Origin: CALINF01 sp039980455
GTDB lineage: Bacteria; Pseudomonadota; Gammaproteobacteria; Pseudomonadales; Halieaceae
Assembly (NCBI GenBank): GCA_039980455.1
Contig: JBDXCG010000004.1
Location: forward strand, 1-64,000
DNA: 64,000 nt
Reading direction: 5' to 3'
Every line of letters starts with the position of its first letter. The stretch's first letter is position 1. The position numbers and the translations under genes are program-made. Positions 25,605 through 35,286 of this stretch are shown in pieces. The notes beneath the pieces were generated by a model. It searched no databases, had not been told where the DNA came from, and saw only the letters and a list, made by a program, of their open reading frames with translations.

Positions 25605-27386
25605 ATGCGCGCTTATCTGGCGGCTCTTACAGTTCTGCTGTCATTCATATCTGCCACGGCACTTAATGCTCAGACCACGCTGGGGGGCGGATCGACCAAT
25701 CCGTTTGCGGGGGTCGTAAAGGGACCTGAATTCCTTCCCGTTGAGCAAGCTTACCGGCTGGCAGTAGAGATAGAAGACGCCACCAGCCTCCGCCTGTACT
25801 GGCAGATTGCTGATGAGTACTACCTATACCAACATCGTCTGGGTTTCGAACTCAGTGACGATAGCGGGGTTATCGCTACAACACCGGCACTGCCGCCTGC
25901 CATCGAGCGCACTGATGAATTCTTTGGCGATGTACGGGTGTTCTACACCGATCTGGATGTCAGCCTTGCCGCCGAACGCGCGGCCAAGGGTGAGGCCTCT
26001 TTAAAAGTAAGCTCGCAAGGATGCGCAGACGCGGGTCTATGCTACCCGCCTCGCGATCAATACTTCACGCTGGATTTTGCTAGTGCCACCGTCACAGAGG
26101 TTGCGCCTCCTGCGCGCCGCACCACTACGGGCTCTGACTCACGCGCTGCAACAGATACCCCGAGCGCAAGCGTGGGTACACTTCTGTATATGATGCTGCT
26201 CGCATTCCTGGGCGGCAGCATTCTCAATCTCATGCCCTGCGTGTTTCCGATACTTTCCCTTAAAGTGCTCAGCTTTGCTCGCAGCAGTGATCACGATAGC
26301 CATCTGCATGGCTGGCTCTACAGCGCCGGAGTGGTGGCCAGCTTTGTCGCTGTCGCGGCCGTATTGATTGGCCTTCAGCAAGCAGGAAATGCCATCGGCT
26401 GGGGGTTTCAACTGCAGTCGCCCGGGTTCGTGGTGGCATTGGCGTACTTGTTTATCGCCATGGGTCTATCCCTATCGGGCGTCATTGAGTTTGGCGGCGG
26501 GTTCATGAATACCGGCAGTGGATTGGCTAATCGTGGTGGCGCTGCCGGCAGCTTTTTCACCGGCGTACTCGCAGTCGTGGTTGCCAGTCCTTGCACAGCG
26601 CCATTTATGGGTACCGCGCTGGGATTTGCGCTCACCCAACCCGCCTATGTGGCCCTAAGTATATTTGCCGCACTGGGTGCGGGCATGGCGGCACCTTTGC
26701 TACTACTGAGCTATAGCAAGGGCGCACGAAGGCTTATGCCCAAGCCCGGCGCGTGGATGGAGACTCTAAAAGAGGTACTGGCGTTTCCACTGTATGCCAC
26801 AGCGATCTGGTTGCTCTGGGTTGCTGGGCGGCAAAGTGGCGTAGATACCATGGCTGTGGCCTTGATCGGCGCGCTATTTCTGGCTCTGGGCTTGTGGGTT
26901 TGGGGGCAAGGCCGATGGCAACGCACGATCGCAGTTGCCTGTCTGGTTCTGGCTGCCACACTGGGCACCTGGCGCGGCGCTGACTCCAGCGGTACCACCA
27001 AAGAGATGATTGGCACAGTAGAGTTCTCAGAGCAGCGCATCACTGAACTCCAGGCACAGGGTGTACCCGTGTTTGTAGATGTAACGGCAGATTGGTGCAT
27101 TACCTGCATTGCCAACGAGCAGGCCGTGCTGTTTACCGACGATATGAAAGCAGCGTTTAGCGACTTTGGGGTCGTCTATATGATTGCTGACTGGACCAAT
27201 TACGATCCTGATATTGCCGACTTCATAGAGGGCCATGGCCGCTCTGGCATACCTCTGTATCTGGTCTATCCACCAACGGTAGGCGCCGAGCCTCTGATAC
27301 TGCCACAGATTCTGACTCGATCGACTGTACTGGAGGCGCTAGAGGTAGTTTCCGAGAAAAAGCGCGCTGTTGCAGGCATTTACTAA
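25605..27386 (+). CDS. dsbD: Thiol:disulfide interchange protein DsbD family
   Basis: 593-residue inner-membrane reductant conduit that passes electrons from cytoplasmic thioredoxin to periplasmic proteins. The signal peptide is followed by an N-terminal immunoglobulin-like domain with the Cys pair CADAGLCYPP. The central eight-helix domain has NLMPCVFPIL and ASPCTAPFMG cysteines. A C-terminal thioredoxin fold carries DWCITC. An AAGAGGT ribosome site precedes the ATG. The divergent copper chaperone suggests a shared role in metal or cytochrome oxidase assembly. Confidence 0.93.
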   Translation: MRAYLAALTVLLSFISATALNAQTTLGGGSTNPFAGVVKGPEFLPVEQAYRLAVEIEDATSLRLYWQIADEYYLYQHRLGFELSDDSGVIATTPALPPAIERTDEFFGDVRVFYTDLDVSLAAERAAKGEASLKVSSQGCADAGLCYPPRDQYFTLDFASATVTEVAPPARRTTTGSDSRAATDTPSASVGTLLYMMLLAFLGGSILNLMPCVFPILSLKVLSFARSSDHDSHLHGWLYSAGVVASFVAVAAVLIGLQQAGNAIGWGFQLQSPGFVVALAYLFIAMGLSLSGVIEFGGGFMNTGSGLANRGGAAGSFFTGVLAVVVASPCTAPFMGTALGFALTQPAYVALSIFAALGAGMAAPLLLLSYSKGARRLMPKPGAWMETLKEVLAFPLYATAIWLLWVAGRQSGVDTMAVALIGALFLALGLWVWGQGRWQRTIAVACLVLAATLGTWRGADSSGTTKEMIGTVEFSEQRITELQAQGVPVFVDVTADWCITCIANEQAVLFTDDMKAAFSDFGVVYMIADWTNYDPDIADFIEGHGRSGIPLYLVYPPTVGAEPLILPQILTRSTVLEALEVVSEKKRAVAGIY

Positions 27387-27600
27387 TGCTTTTCGCGCAC
27401 GTTCGCGGATGAAAACAATTTTATCCCCCACATCCTAAGGTTGCGCGCTGAAACTCGGAAGGAGCCCAAACCGGCCAAACTTCGCTAATTTGGCAGTCAA
27501 TTGCAGCCAAAATCCCAAAAAATACCATACGACATGGACAAACCGCAGTTTGTGATCCACACTCCAGTTTTTAACGTGATGGCACCGGAGCAGTTTCGCA
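27387..27600 (+). other. dsbD-aroQ intergenic region
   Basis: 214 bases without a gene. It contains an inverted repeat GCCAAA / TTTGGC (27474-27479 and 27489-27494) that is not followed by a T-run, and an A-rich stretch. The aroQ ribosome site GGAG lies just before the start. A promoter for the aroQ-acc genes is expected here, but I cannot pick convincing -35/-10 boxes. Confidence 0.3.
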
Positions 27601-28044
27601 ATGGCGACAATCCTGGTAATGCATGGCCCCAACCTGAATCTTCTGGGTGAGCGCGAGCCCGAGATTTACGGTCATCAGACACTAGGTGACATCAACCTGA
27701 AGCTGGAACAACACGCCCGCGACCGCGGTCACCACCTGCTCTACATGCAAAGCAATGCTGAATACGAGCTCATCGAGCGAGTGCAGGATGCGCGCCAAGA
27801 AGGCGTGAATTTTATTTTGATCAACCCGGCGGCACTAACACACACCAGCATTGCGCTGCGTGACGCGTTTGCGGCAGTCGAGATTCCCTTTATCGAGATT
27901 CATCTGTCGAACGTGCATGCCCGAGAGGAGTTTCGCCGCCATTCCTACTTATCAGATCTCGCTGTCGGTGTGATCTGTGGACTGGGAGCGCAGGGCTACG
28001 AACTAGGACTGCAAGCGGCAATCGGCGCAGTCGAGGCCGAATAA
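27601..28044 (+). CDS. aroQ: 3-dehydroquinate dehydratase, type II
   Basis: Third step of the shikimate pathway. The 147 residues match the dodecameric type II enzyme. Motifs are HGPNLNLLGEREPEIYG (catalytic Tyr), INPAALTHTSIALRDA, and EIHLSNVHAREEFRRHS (catalytic His). It lies directly upstream of accB-accC, a gene order common in Gammaproteobacteria. Confidence 0.97.
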   Translation: MATILVMHGPNLNLLGEREPEIYGHQTLGDINLKLEQHARDRGHHLLYMQSNAEYELIERVQDARQEGVNFILINPAALTHTSIALRDAFAAVEIPFIEIHLSNVHAREEFRRHSYLSDLAVGVICGLGAQGYELGLQAAIGAVEAE

Positions 28045-28087
28045 GCGAACGACCAACAAATAACTACCACACAAAAGAGAACGCATT

Positions 28088-28564
28088 ATGGACATTCGAA
28101 AAGTCAAAAAGCTTATAGAGCTATTGGAAGAGTCCAATATAGACGAGATAGAAATCAAGGAGGGCGAGGAGTCGGTGCGCATTAGCCGAAACAGTGCCCA
28201 GCCTATGATGGCGATGCCACAGGGTTACATGCAACCGCCAATGCAAATGCCTGCTCCCGCAGCAGCACCGGCAGCGGCACCAGCGCCCGCCGCGGCAACC
28301 GAAGCCCCCGCTGCAGCTCCTGCCACCAGTGGCCACGCAGTCTTGTCACCCATGGTTGGCACGTTCTATCGCTCGCCCTCACCCACTAGCGCATCGTTCA
28401 TTGAAGTGGGTCAGACCGTTAAAGTTGGGGACGTTCTATGCATCGTAGAAGCCATGAAGATGATGAACCAGATCGAGGCCGACAAATCCGGCGTCGTGGA
28501 GTCCATTCTCGTTGAGAATGGCGAACCGGTTGAGTTCGACCAACCACTGGTCACTATCGTCTAG
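28088..28564 (+). CDS. accB: Biotin carboxyl carrier protein of acetyl-CoA carboxylase
   Basis: 158 residues. A short N-terminal helical domain is followed by a Pro/Ala-rich flexible linker (about 52-85) and the biotinyl domain with the biotin lysine in VEAMKMMNQIEA. It carries CO2 from AccC to the AccAD carboxyltransferase in fatty-acid synthesis. It lies 35 bases upstream of accC in an aroQ-accB-accC-prmA run. Confidence 0.97.
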   Translation: MDIRKVKKLIELLEESNIDEIEIKEGEESVRISRNSAQPMMAMPQGYMQPPMQMPAPAAAPAAAPAPAAATEAPAAAPATSGHAVLSPMVGTFYRSPSPTSASFIEVGQTVKVGDVLCIVEAMKMMNQIEADKSGVVESILVENGEPVEFDQPLVTIV

Positions 28565-28599
28565 CCCCGGGCATACCCGCCCAAGCAGAGGAAAAAATC

Positions 28600-29949
28600 A
28601 TGGCGAAGCTTGAAAAAGTGCTGATTGCCAACCGCGGCGAAATTGCGCTGCGCATACTCAGAGCCTGCAAAGAGCTCGACATTCAAACCGTAGCGGTTCA
28701 CTCCACGGCAGACAGCGAGTTAAAGCATGTGCGTCTGGCAGATGAATCCGTTTGTATAGGCCCGCCCTCTTCCACCGAGAGCTATCTGAACGTGCCTGCA
28801 ATTATCAGCGCGGCTGAAGTGACCAACGCATCAGCGATTCATCCGGGATACGGCTTCCTGGCCGAAAATGCAGACTTTGCGGATCAGGTAGAAAAGAGCG
28901 GCTTTACATTTATTGGACCCACCGCCGACACCATTCGGGTGATGGGAGACAAGGTCTCCGCAATTCAGGCCATGAAGAAGGCCGGTGTTCCAACCGTTCC
29001 GGGCTCCGACGGCCCACTCGATGATGACAACGAGCGAACGGCCGAAATAGCGCGGCGCATTGGCTATCCAGTGATCGTGAAAGCTGCTGCCGGCGGTGGT
29101 GGTCGCGGAATGCGCGTGGTGCACAACGAAGCGGCACTCATCAACTCTGTGCAGGTTACCCAGTCAGAGGCCGCGGCCGCATTCGGCTCCGACGTGGTCT
29201 ACCTGGAGAAATTCCTGCAGAAGCCCCGGCACGTAGAGATACAAGTTATCGCCGACGGTCAGGGCAATGCGGTGCACTTGGGTGATCGCGATTGCTCTCT
29301 GCAGCGGCGTCACCAGAAAGTGCTGGAAGAAGCACCCGCGCCGGATATCGATGACCACCTGCGCATGCAGGTAGCAGAAGCGTGTGTAGCGGCGTGCATA
29401 GAAATCGGCTATCGGGGTGCTGGCACCTTTGAGTTTCTCTATGAAGATGGGGGCTTTTACTTTATTGAGATGAACACTCGCGTTCAGGTGGAGCATCCTG
29501 TCACTGAGATGATCAGCGGCATTGATATCGTGAAAGAGCAACTCAACATTGCTGCCGGTGAACCCCTGTCATTTACCCAAGAGCAGGTTAAGTTTCACGG
29601 CCATTCCTTTGAGTGTCGAATCAACGCAGAGGATCCAAAAACCTTCCTTCCCTCACCCGGTAAGGTGAACACGTTCCACGCCCCCGGCGGGCTGGGCGTA
29701 CGCGTTGATTCGCATCTTTACGATGGCTATACCGTACCGCCGTTCTACGACTCACTCATTGCCAAAATTATCAGTTTTGGGGAGACCCGTCCGATCGCGT
29801 TGGCGCGGATGCGTCAGGCACTGGACGAACTGGTTGTTGAGGGTATTCGCACCAACACACCGCTGCACAGAGACCTGGTAAGGGACGAGGCCTTTAAGGC
29901 TGGTGGAGTAAGCATTCACTACCTCGAAAGCAAGCTTGAAGAAAGGTAA
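28600..29949 (+). CDS. accC: Biotin carboxylase subunit of acetyl-CoA carboxylase
   Basis: 449-residue ATP-grasp enzyme that carboxylates biotin on AccB. It shows the N-terminal IANRGEIALRI, the glycine-rich loop AAGGGGRGMRVV, HLGDRDCSLQRRHQK, and FIEMNTRVQVEHPVTE. Ribosome site AGAGGAAAA precedes the ATG. Length and motif order are those of E. coli AccC. Confidence 0.98.
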   Translation: MAKLEKVLIANRGEIALRILRACKELDIQTVAVHSTADSELKHVRLADESVCIGPPSSTESYLNVPAIISAAEVTNASAIHPGYGFLAENADFADQVEKSGFTFIGPTADTIRVMGDKVSAIQAMKKAGVPTVPGSDGPLDDDNERTAEIARRIGYPVIVKAAAGGGGRGMRVVHNEAALINSVQVTQSEAAAAFGSDVVYLEKFLQKPRHVEIQVIADGQGNAVHLGDRDCSLQRRHQKVLEEAPAPDIDDHLRMQVAEACVAACIEIGYRGAGTFEFLYEDGGFYFIEMNTRVQVEHPVTEMISGIDIVKEQLNIAAGEPLSFTQEQVKFHGHSFECRINAEDPKTFLPSPGKVNTFHAPGGLGVRVDSHLYDGYTVPPFYDSLIAKIISFGETRPIALARMRQALDELVVEGIRTNTPLHRDLVRDEAFKAGGVSIHYLESKLEER

Positions 29950-29964
29950 TCAGGTAGTTCGCAC

Positions 29965-30852
29965 ATGACCTGGCTACAGCTTCGACTGGATGCCAGGCCC
30001 GATACCGTAGAGGCATTGGAAGACGCGATGCTGGCCTCTGGCGCGGTGGCCGTTACCATGGAAGACAACGCTGACGAACCCGTGCTGGAGCCCGGCGTGG
30101 GCGAAACGCCGTTGTGGCAACACATTCAGGTAACAGCGTTGTATCCTGCAGACACCGATATGAATTCGGTGCTAACCCACTTTGACGCAGCTCAACTTGA
30201 GAGTTGCGAGCAACGTATCGAAATATTGGAAGACAAAGACTGGGAGCGGGAGTGGATGAGCCACTACCAACCCATGAAGTTTGGGGAGCGCTTCTGGGTT
30301 TGTCCCAGCTGGATCGATCCTCCTGATCCCGACGCCGTTAACCTTCTACTGGACCCGGGACTGGCCTTCGGTACGGGCACCCACCCCACAACCTCCTTGT
30401 GCCTCACGGCTATGGCGGCACTATCACTGAACGATACCTGCATTGTCGATTACGGCTGTGGTTCGGGCATTCTGGCAGTTGCTGCCTTAAAACTCGGCGC
30501 CAAGGAAGTGCTTGGCGTGGACAATGACCCGCAAGCATTGGTCGCCAGCGAAGACAATGCGCAGCGCAACGAGGTTACCAATCTCAGTGTTGCCCTGCCC
30601 GGCGCCTATGATGCCATTGCGTGGCGGGCCAAAGCGGATCTGGTAGTTGCCAATATTCTCGCAGGACCATTACTGGAACTCTCCCCCACGTTGCTGGACC
30701 TATTGAAACCGGGAGGCCTGTTAATGGTGTCAGGGTTGCTGGCCACGCAGGCAGACACGTTAATCGCGCACTATGCCCAACACCTACCGCTCGAGATTGT
30801 CGGCGAGACCGATGGCTGGGTCTGCCTGATGGGCAAGCTACAGTCTGATTAG
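29965..30852 (+). CDS. prmA: Ribosomal protein L11 methyltransferase
   Basis: 295-residue SAM-dependent methyltransferase that methylates ribosomal protein L11. The N-terminal ferredoxin-like L11-binding domain (about 1-90) precedes the Rossmann domain with DPGLAFGTGTHPTT, VDYGCGSGILAVAA and VVANILAGPL. It lies 15 bases after accC and closes the aroQ-acc unit. Confidence 0.95.
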   Translation: MTWLQLRLDARPDTVEALEDAMLASGAVAVTMEDNADEPVLEPGVGETPLWQHIQVTALYPADTDMNSVLTHFDAAQLESCEQRIEILEDKDWEREWMSHYQPMKFGERFWVCPSWIDPPDPDAVNLLLDPGLAFGTGTHPTTSLCLTAMAALSLNDTCIVDYGCGSGILAVAALKLGAKEVLGVDNDPQALVASEDNAQRNEVTNLSVALPGAYDAIAWRAKADLVVANILAGPLLELSPTLLDLLKPGGLLMVSGLLATQADTLIAHYAQHLPLEIVGETDGWVCLMGKLQSD

Positions 30853-30952
30853 AAGTCGGCTGGGCAATCTACAGTTTCCGCTGATCCGAGTGCGGTGGCA
30901 CAGCGAATGTGCTGATGCCTCTATAAATTGACGGTTTTTTGTGCAATTTCTC

Positions 30953-30981
30953 TTTTGCTATGACAGACCCTCAAGTATCAT
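30953..30981 (+). promoter_or_regulatory. Possible dusB-fis promoter
   Basis: A TATCAT -10 (30976-30981) with a GC-rich discriminator (ACCGCCTC) lies about 40 bases before dusB. An A/T-rich stretch lies upstream. The -35 (TTTTGC at 30953) is poor. GC-rich discriminators at fis promoters go with growth-rate and stringent control, so the resemblance is meaningful but not conclusive. Confidence 0.35.
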
Positions 30982-31021
30982 ACCGCCTCTTTTTTCGAAC
31001 GATTCTTAAAGCCCTGACTCC

Positions 31022-32008
31022 ATGATTCAGATAGGCCCCTATTCGTTGCCCAATCGTGTTGCACTGGCCCCCATGGCCGGCGTGACCGACCTGCCATTTC
31101 GCACCTTGTGTGCGAAGTTGGGCGCTGGCCTCGTCGTATCTGAAATGATTACCTCCGACCCGAGCCTGCGTACATCGCGCAAGACTCAGCTGCGCAGCCG
31201 CCACGACAACGAAGCCACACCACGCTCTGTACAAATCGCCGGTAGCGACCCTATTCGTATGGCAGAAGCAGCCCGCTACAACGTAGATCAGGGCGCGCAG
31301 ATTATCGATATCAACATGGGCTGCCCCGCCAAGAAAGTGTGTCGAAAAGCCGCTGGTTCTGCACTACTGGCCGATGAAGCATTGGTGGGAGAGATTCTCA
31401 CTGCCGTCGTCGAGGCTGTGACGGTACCGGTGACGCTAAAAATACGCACTGGCCGTACACCCCAAGCTCGCAATGGTGTTGCGATTGCACAACTGGCCCA
31501 GCGCTGTGGCATCGCGGCACTGGCAGTGCACGGCCGCACCCGCGCCTGTGCCTTCAAAGGTGAGGTGGAATACGACACATTGCGCGCCATCGTGGACGCG
31601 ATTGATATTCCCGTATTCGCCAATGGCGATATCGACAGCGCCGAAAAAGCAGACGCCGTGCTTAACTACACGGGCGCGGCTGGCGTGATGATCGGTAGAG
31701 CGGCGCAAGGCCAGCCCTGGCTTTGCGGGCAGATCGCCCAGTATCTGGATACCGGCATCAAACCCGAAGCGCCTGCATTAGCAACACAGTTCACGTTGTT
31801 GGAGCAACATATTCGCGAGCTTCATGCGTTTTACGGTGAGTTCATGGGCGTTCGAATTGCCCGCAAACATATGGGCTGGTACTTACAGCACCAAACCCGC
31901 GATAAAGAATTTCGTCGTCAGTTCAACAGCCTGAGTACTCCAGCTGAGCAACTACGGCTAATAAACACCATCTTCCACACATTGAGTAACAAGGAACTAG
32001 CAGCATGA
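31022..32008 (+). CDS. dusB: tRNA-dihydrouridine synthase B
   Basis: 328-residue FMN enzyme that reduces uridines in the tRNA D-loop. The FMN barrel starts with LPNRVALAPMAGVTD. The catalytic cysteine is in INMGCPAKKVCRKAAG, and the FMN phosphate site is in VFANGDI and GVMIGRAAQGQPW. It overlaps fis by an ATGA junction, the classic dusB-fis operon. Confidence 0.96.
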   Translation: MIQIGPYSLPNRVALAPMAGVTDLPFRTLCAKLGAGLVVSEMITSDPSLRTSRKTQLRSRHDNEATPRSVQIAGSDPIRMAEAARYNVDQGAQIIDINMGCPAKKVCRKAAGSALLADEALVGEILTAVVEAVTVPVTLKIRTGRTPQARNGVAIAQLAQRCGIAALAVHGRTRACAFKGEVEYDTLRAIVDAIDIPVFANGDIDSAEKADAVLNYTGAAGVMIGRAAQGQPWLCGQIAQYLDTGIKPEAPALATQFTLLEQHIRELHAFYGEFMGVRIARKHMGWYLQHQTRDKEFRRQFNSLSTPAEQLRLINTIFHTLSNKELAA

Positions 32009-32346
32009 CCAACAGGGCTGAAACCCTCTTAAACCACTCCCAGGCCAGTAACGACGAACACGCGGTAAGTGGCGACTTCACACCTGAATCCGCGCCAAAT
32101 GGCTACCTGCGAGATGCCGTTACAACGTCTGTACGTTCCTACCTGGAACAGCTCGACGGGCAGATGACTACCGATTTCTATTCTCTACTGCTGGCCGAAG
32201 TAGAAGCACCCATGCTCAAAGAGATCATGAAGTACACGCGCAACAATCAGACCAAGGCCTCTATCATGCTGGGGCTGAACCGGGGCACGTTACGCAAAAA
32301 ACTTAAGCAGTACGGGCTTATTGCCCCCGAACAGACACAGGATTAG
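32005..32346 (+). CDS. fis: Nucleoid-associated regulator Fis
   Basis: 113 residues; a short acidic, variable N-terminal extension precedes the conserved Fis core. The C-terminal helix-turn-helix is QTKASIMLGLNRGTLRKKLK. Fis bends DNA and activates rRNA promoters, which is relevant to the rRNA promoter region at the left end of this window. Its ATGA overlap with dusB implies translational coupling. Confidence 0.96.
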   Translation: MTNRAETLLNHSQASNDEHAVSGDFTPESAPNGYLRDAVTTSVRSYLEQLDGQMTTDFYSLLLAEVEAPMLKEIMKYTRNNQTKASIMLGLNRGTLRKKLKQYGLIAPEQTQD

Positions 32347-32355
32347 GGCGCGACA

Positions 32356-33939
32356 ATGAGCGATGAATCACTGGTAACTATCCGCCGCGCTCTGATCAGC
32401 GTGTCGGACAAATCTGGCATTGTCGACTTTGCCACTGGACTGAGAGAGCACGGTGTAGAGTTGCTCTCGACAGGCGGCACCTACAAGCTTCTCAAAGATA
32501 GCGGACTGGTGGTGACTGAGGTCTCCCAGTACACCGGCTTTCCCGAAATGATGGATGGGCGGGTCAAAACTCTGCACCCCAAGGTGCATGGCGGTATTCT
32601 CGCGCGGCGCGGCCAGGACGATGCGGTAATGGCGGAGCACGGTATTGAAGCCATCGACATGGTCGTGGTCAATCTGTACCCATTTGAAGCCACGGTTGCG
32701 CGTCCGGATTGCTCGCTTGCAGACGCCATTGAGAACATCGATATTGGCGGCCCCACAATGGTTCGCGCCGCCGCCAAGAATCATCAGTACGTTAATATCG
32801 TGGTGAATGCCACGGACTACAATGACATTCTTGCTGAAATGGCTGGCAACGGCGGTGCTACAGGTATCGACACCCGCTTTAATCTGGCGATCAAGGCCTA
32901 CGAGCACACAGCAGCCTACGATGGCGCCATCGCCAACCACTTCGGTCGCTTGGTACCCGGTGGCTCAACTGAGTTTCCACGTACATTCAATACACAATTC
33001 CATAAAGTGCAGGACATGCGTTACGGCGAAAACCCGCACCAGCAGGCGGCTTTTTACGTAGAGAGCAACCCCGGCGAAGTTGGTATCTCTACTGCCAGCC
33101 AGTTACAGGGCAAGGAATTGTCCTACAACAATGTAGCAGACACCGATGCGGCCCTGGAGTGCGTCAAGAATTTCCAACAACCGGCCTGCGTGATCGTGAA
33201 GCACGCCAATCCATGCGGTGTGGCGGTTGCCGACACGATCGCCAACGCCTATGACCTGGCCTTTGCTACCGACCCAGAATCTGCATTCGGCGGCATCATC
33301 GCCTTCAACCGCGAGCTCGATGCAGCCACTGCCGCCGCTATTGTTGAACGGCAGTTTGTCGAGGTCATTATCGCGCCCTCCGTAAGCGACGCGGCCGTTG
33401 CCGTAGTTGCTGAGAAGAAAAACGTACGTCTGCTGGCGTGTGGCGAGTGGGGTGTATCTGGGCAAGCCAGCACAGCGCTGGACTACAAGCGCGTGAACGG
33501 CGGCTTGCTCGTGCAGGATCGCGATCTGGGTATGGTTACGCAAGATGAGCTCAAGGTCGTCAGCAAACTGCAACCGTCTGAGCAGCAATGGCAAGACCTA
33601 CTGTTCGCCTGGAAAGTCGCCAAATTCGTCAAGTCCAATGCCATCGTCTACGCCAGCAACGGCCAGACAGTGGGTGTGGGCGCAGGTCAGATGAGTCGTA
33701 TTAACTCTGCGCGCATCGCCGCGATAAAGGCAGAACATGCAGGCCTGCAGGTTAAGGGTTCGGTAATGGCCTCTGATGCTTTCTTCCCGTTCCGCGATGG
33801 CATCGATAGCGCGGGCCAATCAGGCATCGCCGCCGTCATTCAGCCCGGCGGATCGATCCGCGATGAAGAAGTGATTGCTGCGGCCGATGAGCACGGCATG
33901 GCTATGGTGTTTACGGGCATGCGGCACTTCCGCCACTAG
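32356..33939 (+). CDS. purH: Bifunctional AICAR transformylase / IMP cyclohydrolase
   Basis: Last two steps of de novo purine synthesis. 527 residues: N-terminal IMP cyclohydrolase (MGS-like, about 1-200; LLSTGGTYKLL, VVNLYPFEAT) and C-terminal transformylase (about 205-527; KHANPCGVA with the catalytic Lys-His, and SDAFFPFRDGID). Starts 9 bases after fis and is followed by purD. Confidence 0.98.
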   Translation: MSDESLVTIRRALISVSDKSGIVDFATGLREHGVELLSTGGTYKLLKDSGLVVTEVSQYTGFPEMMDGRVKTLHPKVHGGILARRGQDDAVMAEHGIEAIDMVVVNLYPFEATVARPDCSLADAIENIDIGGPTMVRAAAKNHQYVNIVVNATDYNDILAEMAGNGGATGIDTRFNLAIKAYEHTAAYDGAIANHFGRLVPGGSTEFPRTFNTQFHKVQDMRYGENPHQQAAFYVESNPGEVGISTASQLQGKELSYNNVADTDAALECVKNFQQPACVIVKHANPCGVAVADTIANAYDLAFATDPESAFGGIIAFNRELDAATAAAIVERQFVEVIIAPSVSDAAVAVVAEKKNVRLLACGEWGVSGQASTALDYKRVNGGLLVQDRDLGMVTQDELKVVSKLQPSEQQWQDLLFAWKVAKFVKSNAIVYASNGQTVGVGAGQMSRINSARIAAIKAEHAGLQVKGSVMASDAFFPFRDGIDSAGQSGIAAVIQPGGSIRDEEVIAAADEHGMAMVFTGMRHFRH

Positions 33940-33959
33940 AACCCGAACAGGAGAGCGCA

Positions 33960-35252
33960 GTGAACGTATTGGTTATCGGCAGTGGTGGACGCGAACATGC
34001 GTTGGCGTGGAAAGCGGCGCAATCAACCCAAATAGATACTGTATTCGTTGCACCCGGCAACGCCGGCACGGCCACAGAAGCTGGCATTGAAAACGTGGCT
34101 CTTGAAGCTATGGACTTTGAGGGTCTGGCTGACTTTGCAAGGCAGAACAATGTAGCCCTGACTATCGTTGGCCCAGAGGCTCCACTGGTTGACGGTATCG
34201 TCGACTATTTTCAATCACTCAACCTGCCATGCTTTGGCCCGTCTCGTGGCGCAGCGCAGCTGGAAGGCTCCAAAGCCTTTACCAAGGATTTTTTGGCAAG
34301 ACACCAGATTCCCACTGGTACGTACGGCAACTTTACCGATGTTGATAGAGCGCTGGCCTATGTGCGCAGCGAAGGTGCGCCAATAGTTATTAAGGCCGAC
34401 GGCCTTGCGGCAGGCAAAGGCGTAATCGTTGCCGAAACACTGGAACAGGCCGAAGCAGCTGTAATCGACATGCTGTCTGGTAACGCGTTTGGTGAGGCAG
34501 GCTGCCGTGTGGTGATCGAAGAATTTCTTGAGGGAGAAGAAGCCAGCTTTATCGTCATGGTAGATGGCGAGCACGTGCTACCCATGGCCACCAGTCAGGA
34601 TCATAAGCGCATAGGCGAAGGCGATACTGGCGTTAATACAGGCGGTATGGGCGCTTATTCACCCGCGCCTGTAGTCGACGCACAGGTATTTGAGCGCGCC
34701 ATGAATGAGGTCATCATGCCAACTGTGCGGGGCATGGCAGCAGAGGGAAACGCCTACACCGGCTTTCTGTATGCGGGCCTGATGATAAGCCCTGAGGGTG
34801 AACCTAAAGTAATCGAATACAACTGCCGGTTTGGCGACCCCGAAACACAGCCCATCATGATGCGCCTGCAGTCTGATCTGGTTGCACTGTGCCTAAGCGC
34901 GCTTGCCGGCACGCTGGATAGTGCCGAGGCCCAATGGGATTCTCGCTGCGCAATGGGTGTTGTTCTGGCCGCCGGTGGCTACCCGGGTAGTTACGCCAAA
35001 GGTATCCCGATTCACGGGCTTAACGCTCCACAACCCGATCATATCAAGGTCTTCCACGCGGGTACGACATTGGCAGACGAGCACATTGTGACAAGCGGTG
35101 GACGCGTTCTCTGCGTAACCGCGCTGGGCGACACTATCGTTGATGCGCAAACTGCGTGCTACGCCGGCGCCGATGCGATTAGCTGGGACGGCATGGTGAT
35201 GCGCCGCGATATTGGATGGCGCGCCATAGCGCGCTATAGTCAGGACTCCTGA
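33960..35252 (+). CDS. purD: Phosphoribosylamine-glycine ligase
   Basis: GAR synthetase, second step of purine synthesis. 430 residues, starting at a GTG with a strong AGGAGAG upstream. The N-terminal motif is VLVIGSGGREHALAWK. The ATP-grasp domain shows IKADGLAAGKGVIVA, and the signature RFGDPETQPIM is present. Forms the purH-purD pair. Confidence 0.97.
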   Translation: MNVLVIGSGGREHALAWKAAQSTQIDTVFVAPGNAGTATEAGIENVALEAMDFEGLADFARQNNVALTIVGPEAPLVDGIVDYFQSLNLPCFGPSRGAAQLEGSKAFTKDFLARHQIPTGTYGNFTDVDRALAYVRSEGAPIVIKADGLAAGKGVIVAETLEQAEAAVIDMLSGNAFGEAGCRVVIEEFLEGEEASFIVMVDGEHVLPMATSQDHKRIGEGDTGVNTGGMGAYSPAPVVDAQVFERAMNEVIMPTVRGMAAEGNAYTGFLYAGLMISPEGEPKVIEYNCRFGDPETQPIMMRLQSDLVALCLSALAGTLDSAEAQWDSRCAMGVVLAAGGYPGSYAKGIPIHGLNAPQPDHIKVFHAGTTLADEHIVTSGGRVLCVTALGDTIVDAQTACYAGADAISWDGMVMRRDIGWRAIARYSQDS

Positions 35253-35286
35253 CCCACCTCGCGTTCGACCTGCACAGGAGCCACTG

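Noticed and set aside
27435..27632. Minus-strand frame before aroQ
   Set aside because: Crosses the aroQ start region; no ribosome site or similarity.
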